Shown: one piece after another, positions 15,180 to 16,734 of the stretch
Position numbering within the stretch: the first letter of the stretch is position 1
Layout of the letters: each line of letters opens with the position of its first letter
Origin: Proteobacteria bacterium ST_bin16
Lineage (GTDB): Bacteria; Pseudomonadota; Gammaproteobacteria; Burkholderiales; Nitrosomonadaceae
DNA: 16,734 nt
Assembly (NCBI GenBank): GCA_002083595.1
Contig: MSXT01000022.1
Coordinates: 1 to 16,734 of the forward strand
Direction: 5' to 3'
Notes under the pieces: generated by a model
The model's database searches: none
Told to the model about the DNA's origin: nothing
The model's input: the letters and a program-made list of their open reading frames with translations, nothing else
Translations under genes and position numbers: made by a program

Positions 15180-15692
15180 ATGACTACTTCGTATATGTAC
15201 AAAACCTCAATACCCGTTTTCAAGCAACTGTTGACCAGCTTAAGCACCATTTTAACTAAAGCGGAAGCTTATGCCGCCGGGAAAAAATTTGAACCGGCCG
15301 TATTGCTGAATGCCCGGCTATATCCCGACATGTTCCCTCTGATGCGCCAGATACAGGTGGCCGCGGATTTCGCCAAAAGTGTTTCAGCCCGGCTGGCGGG
15401 GGTTGAGGTACCAGCGTATGAAGATAATGAGCAGACTTTCGCCGATTTACAGGCGCGCATTGCCAAGACTCTAGCGTTTATCGAAAGCCTAACGCCCGCG
15501 CAGTTCGAAGGCAGCGAAACACGCGATATCGTGTTGCGTCCGGGCACACCGAAAGAGAAAAAGATGATCGGGCATAATTACCTGATCAACTATGGATTGC
15601 CGCAATTCTTCTTCCATGTCACTACTGCCTACGCGATCCTGCGGCACAATGGACTGGATGTCGGCAAAGGCGATTTCATGGGCAGTTTTTAA
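15180..15692 (+). CDS. DUF1993 family protein
   Basis: A 170-residue soluble protein of the DUF1993 family (PF09351), a four-helix-bundle group distantly related to DinB/YfiT-like folds. It shows the typical start YMYKTSIPVFKQLLTSLSTILTKAEAYA and ARLYPDMFPLMRQIQVAADFAKSVSARLAGVEVP at about 46-79. FADLQARIAKTLAFIESL and NYLINYGLPQFFFHVTTAYAILRHNGLDVGKGDFMG follow, with the conserved final FHxxTAYxILRxxGxxxGKxDF. Biochemical role not known. AGGA at 15167-15170 lies nine bases before the ATG at 15180; a longer frame from 15138 has no such site and adds non-conserved residues. It is convergent with hsdS, 70 bases apart. Confidence 0.93.
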   Translation: MTTSYMYKTSIPVFKQLLTSLSTILTKAEAYAAGKKFEPAVLLNARLYPDMFPLMRQIQVAADFAKSVSARLAGVEVPAYEDNEQTFADLQARIAKTLAFIESLTPAQFEGSETRDIVLRPGTPKEKKMIGHNYLINYGLPQFFFHVTTAYAILRHNGLDVGKGDFMGSF

Positions 15693-15762
15693 GGGTTGTT
15701 GCAATACTGGCCGTGCCATTTCTGCTCGCACAAGCCATTCCCCGCCGGTAGGCGCTTGCCAT

Positions 15763-16734
15763 TCATTTTGCCGCGAGCTTGCGGCTGCGTTTCGGTTTCG
15801 GGGTGAGCGCGTTTTCCGCGCGGGATGCCCGGATGCGGTCGAGCAATACGCTGGCGGGTTCGTCGTTGGGGTCTTGCGGCACCAGTTCGCCGCGGAAGGC
15901 TTTGGCGAGGATCGCGGGCGTCAGCTTGTCGACTTGGGCGCGGGCGGCGTGATAGCGGGCTTCGATGCGATCGGCGTAGGCGAACAGTTCTTCGACGCGG
16001 CGGACGATTTCGGTTTGTTCTTGCAGAGGTGGTAACAAGAAAGCAAACCGATTTAATGAGATTCCGGTCAGGTGCTTTATGGTCGTGCCAGTAAATAACT
16101 TCGCAAGACTATGATCATCAGCAGCCGCTTTGATCACATAACACAAATATTTTGGAAGTAACTGATCACTAACACGTACGCGATGCAATGCCTTCTGGTA
16201 GACAAAATTACTTGCAGTTTCTCGCCACACTGCACATCTTCCTGGTTCTCCACCTTCACAAATCATTACATCACCACTTCTCAAATTAAGCTCATTCTTC
16301 TCTTTTAGTGAAACTTGAATTTTCTGTATATCATTCAAATTAAAATCAAACCATCTGACATTGATATTCCGAAGATAAGGAATTAGTTCACCCTGATTTT
16401 TATTTTTATCAAGCATTTTTCCCAAACGGGAGCTTGCAACATCAGCCAATTTTACTTGGGGCCAATTGAATGAGAGTGAACAATTTTCTCGCCATTCTTC
16501 TGTCAGTTTCCCCGAAGTTGCGGCGGCGAGGACGGCTTGGCGGAAGTGTTTGAGGATGACGGGAATGCGGTCGAGGCGTTCGCGGCAAGCATCGACTCGC
16601 GCAAAAATACTATCGAGTTTGTCGGCGATGCGTTTTTGTTCGTTGAGCGGCGCAAAAGGTGCTTCAAATCCACGAATATCTTTCGATCTAACAGCTGGAT
16701 ACAAAGCGCCTTGTACAAGATCGCTCATTGCTTT
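15763..16734 (-). CDS. hsdS: Type I restriction-modification specificity subunit HsdS, C-terminal part
   Basis: The DNA-recognition subunit of a type I restriction-modification enzyme, which guides HsdM methylation and HsdR cleavage. The frame stays open to the window end, so the N-terminal target-recognition domain (TRD1) lies mostly outside. Seen here are the end of TRD1 (FAPLNEQKRIADKLDSIFARVDACRERL, the canonical LxEQxxI and coiled-coil spacer), the central conserved helix to about 16510, and a second TRD from about 16490 to 16030. That TRD includes PYLRNINVRWFDFNL, LRSGDVMICEGGEPGRCAVW and GTTIKHLTGISLNRFAFLLPPLQEQTEIVRRVEELFAYADRIEARY. The C-terminal conserved region is LTPAILAKAFRGELVPQDPNDEPA. 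The TRD2 segment is clearly more AT-rich than the conserved parts on either side, as expected from domain exchange. hsdM and hsdR are expected beyond the right edge. Confidence 0.95.
   Translation of the reverse strand, partial: KAMSDLVQGALYPAVRSKDIRGFEAPFAPLNEQKRIADKLDSIFARVDACRERLDRIPVILKHFRQAVLAAATSGKLTEEWRENCSLSFNWPQVKLADVASSRLGKMLDKNKNQGELIPYLRNINVRWFDFNLNDIQKIQVSLKEKNELNLRSGDVMICEGGEPGRCAVWRETASNFVYQKALHRVRVSDQLLPKYLCYVIKAAADDHSLAKLFTGTTIKHLTGISLNRFAFLLPPLQEQTEIVRRVEELFAYADRIEARYHAARAQVDKLTPAILAKAFRGELVPQDPNDEPASVLLDRIRASRAENALTPKPKRSRKLAAK

Noticed and set aside
1..16734. CRISPR array, tRNA, rRNA, phage or integrative-element attachment site
   Set aside because: I looked for spaced direct repeats, cloverleaf-like ends and integrase genes and saw none beyond the IS3 remnant. 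A covariance-model scan was not possible here.

Overview
The window looks like chromosomal DNA from a Gram-negative proteobacterium, most likely a betaproteobacterium of moderate G+C. The evidence is the envelope gene set: an M48/TPR periplasmic protease, a MacA/MacB-type exporter, an OmpA-domain protein and a lipoprotein. The protein style resembles Nitrosomonas-like ammonia oxidisers, but that placement is an impression and was not tested. I see no rRNA, tRNA or CRISPR array.

Layout. Positions 1-1931 (+) hold an unrecognised partial gene, a small TM2-like membrane protein that overlaps its stop, and rimO, the methylthiotransferase for ribosomal protein S12. Positions 1944-7478 (-) hold exoD and then, reading leftwards from 7478, a BepA-like protease, a MacA-type adaptor, an ABC ATPase and a MacB-type permease. 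The last three overlap by 1-4 bases and form one operon, a MacAB-like exporter in which MacB is split into two genes. Positions 7479-8375 are a decayed stretch with the 3' end of an IS3-family transposase and a strong hairpin terminator. Positions 8376-10300 (-) are a two-gene operon: an OmpA-domain protein with an N-terminal anchor, and an ExeA/GspA-like AAA ATPase with a C-terminal membrane anchor. A roughly 360-base divergent intergenic region with several inverted repeats separates this from an SPFH/band-7 membrane protein (+). Next come a secreted lipoprotein of unknown function behind a near-consensus promoter (+), and an MFS transporter with a C-terminal soluble domain (-). After these are a probable 57-residue single-helix microprotein missed by normal length cut-offs (+), a DUF1993-family protein (+), and the 3' part of a type I restriction specificity gene hsdS (-) that runs off the window.

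How the genes fit together. Most of the window serves the cell envelope: export (MacAB-like), outer-membrane protein quality control (BepA-like), peptidoglycan contact (OmpA domain), membrane scaffolding (SPFH) and a surface or periplasmic lipoprotein. The best candidate for an under-described system is the OmpA-domain/ExeA-like ATPase pair. It looks like an ExeA-type machine whose peptidoglycan-binding domain has been moved to a separate, translationally coupled protein. Second-tier candidates are the lipoprotein with an Asp/Gly-rich C-terminal module and the leader-coupled microprotein at 14936-15123.
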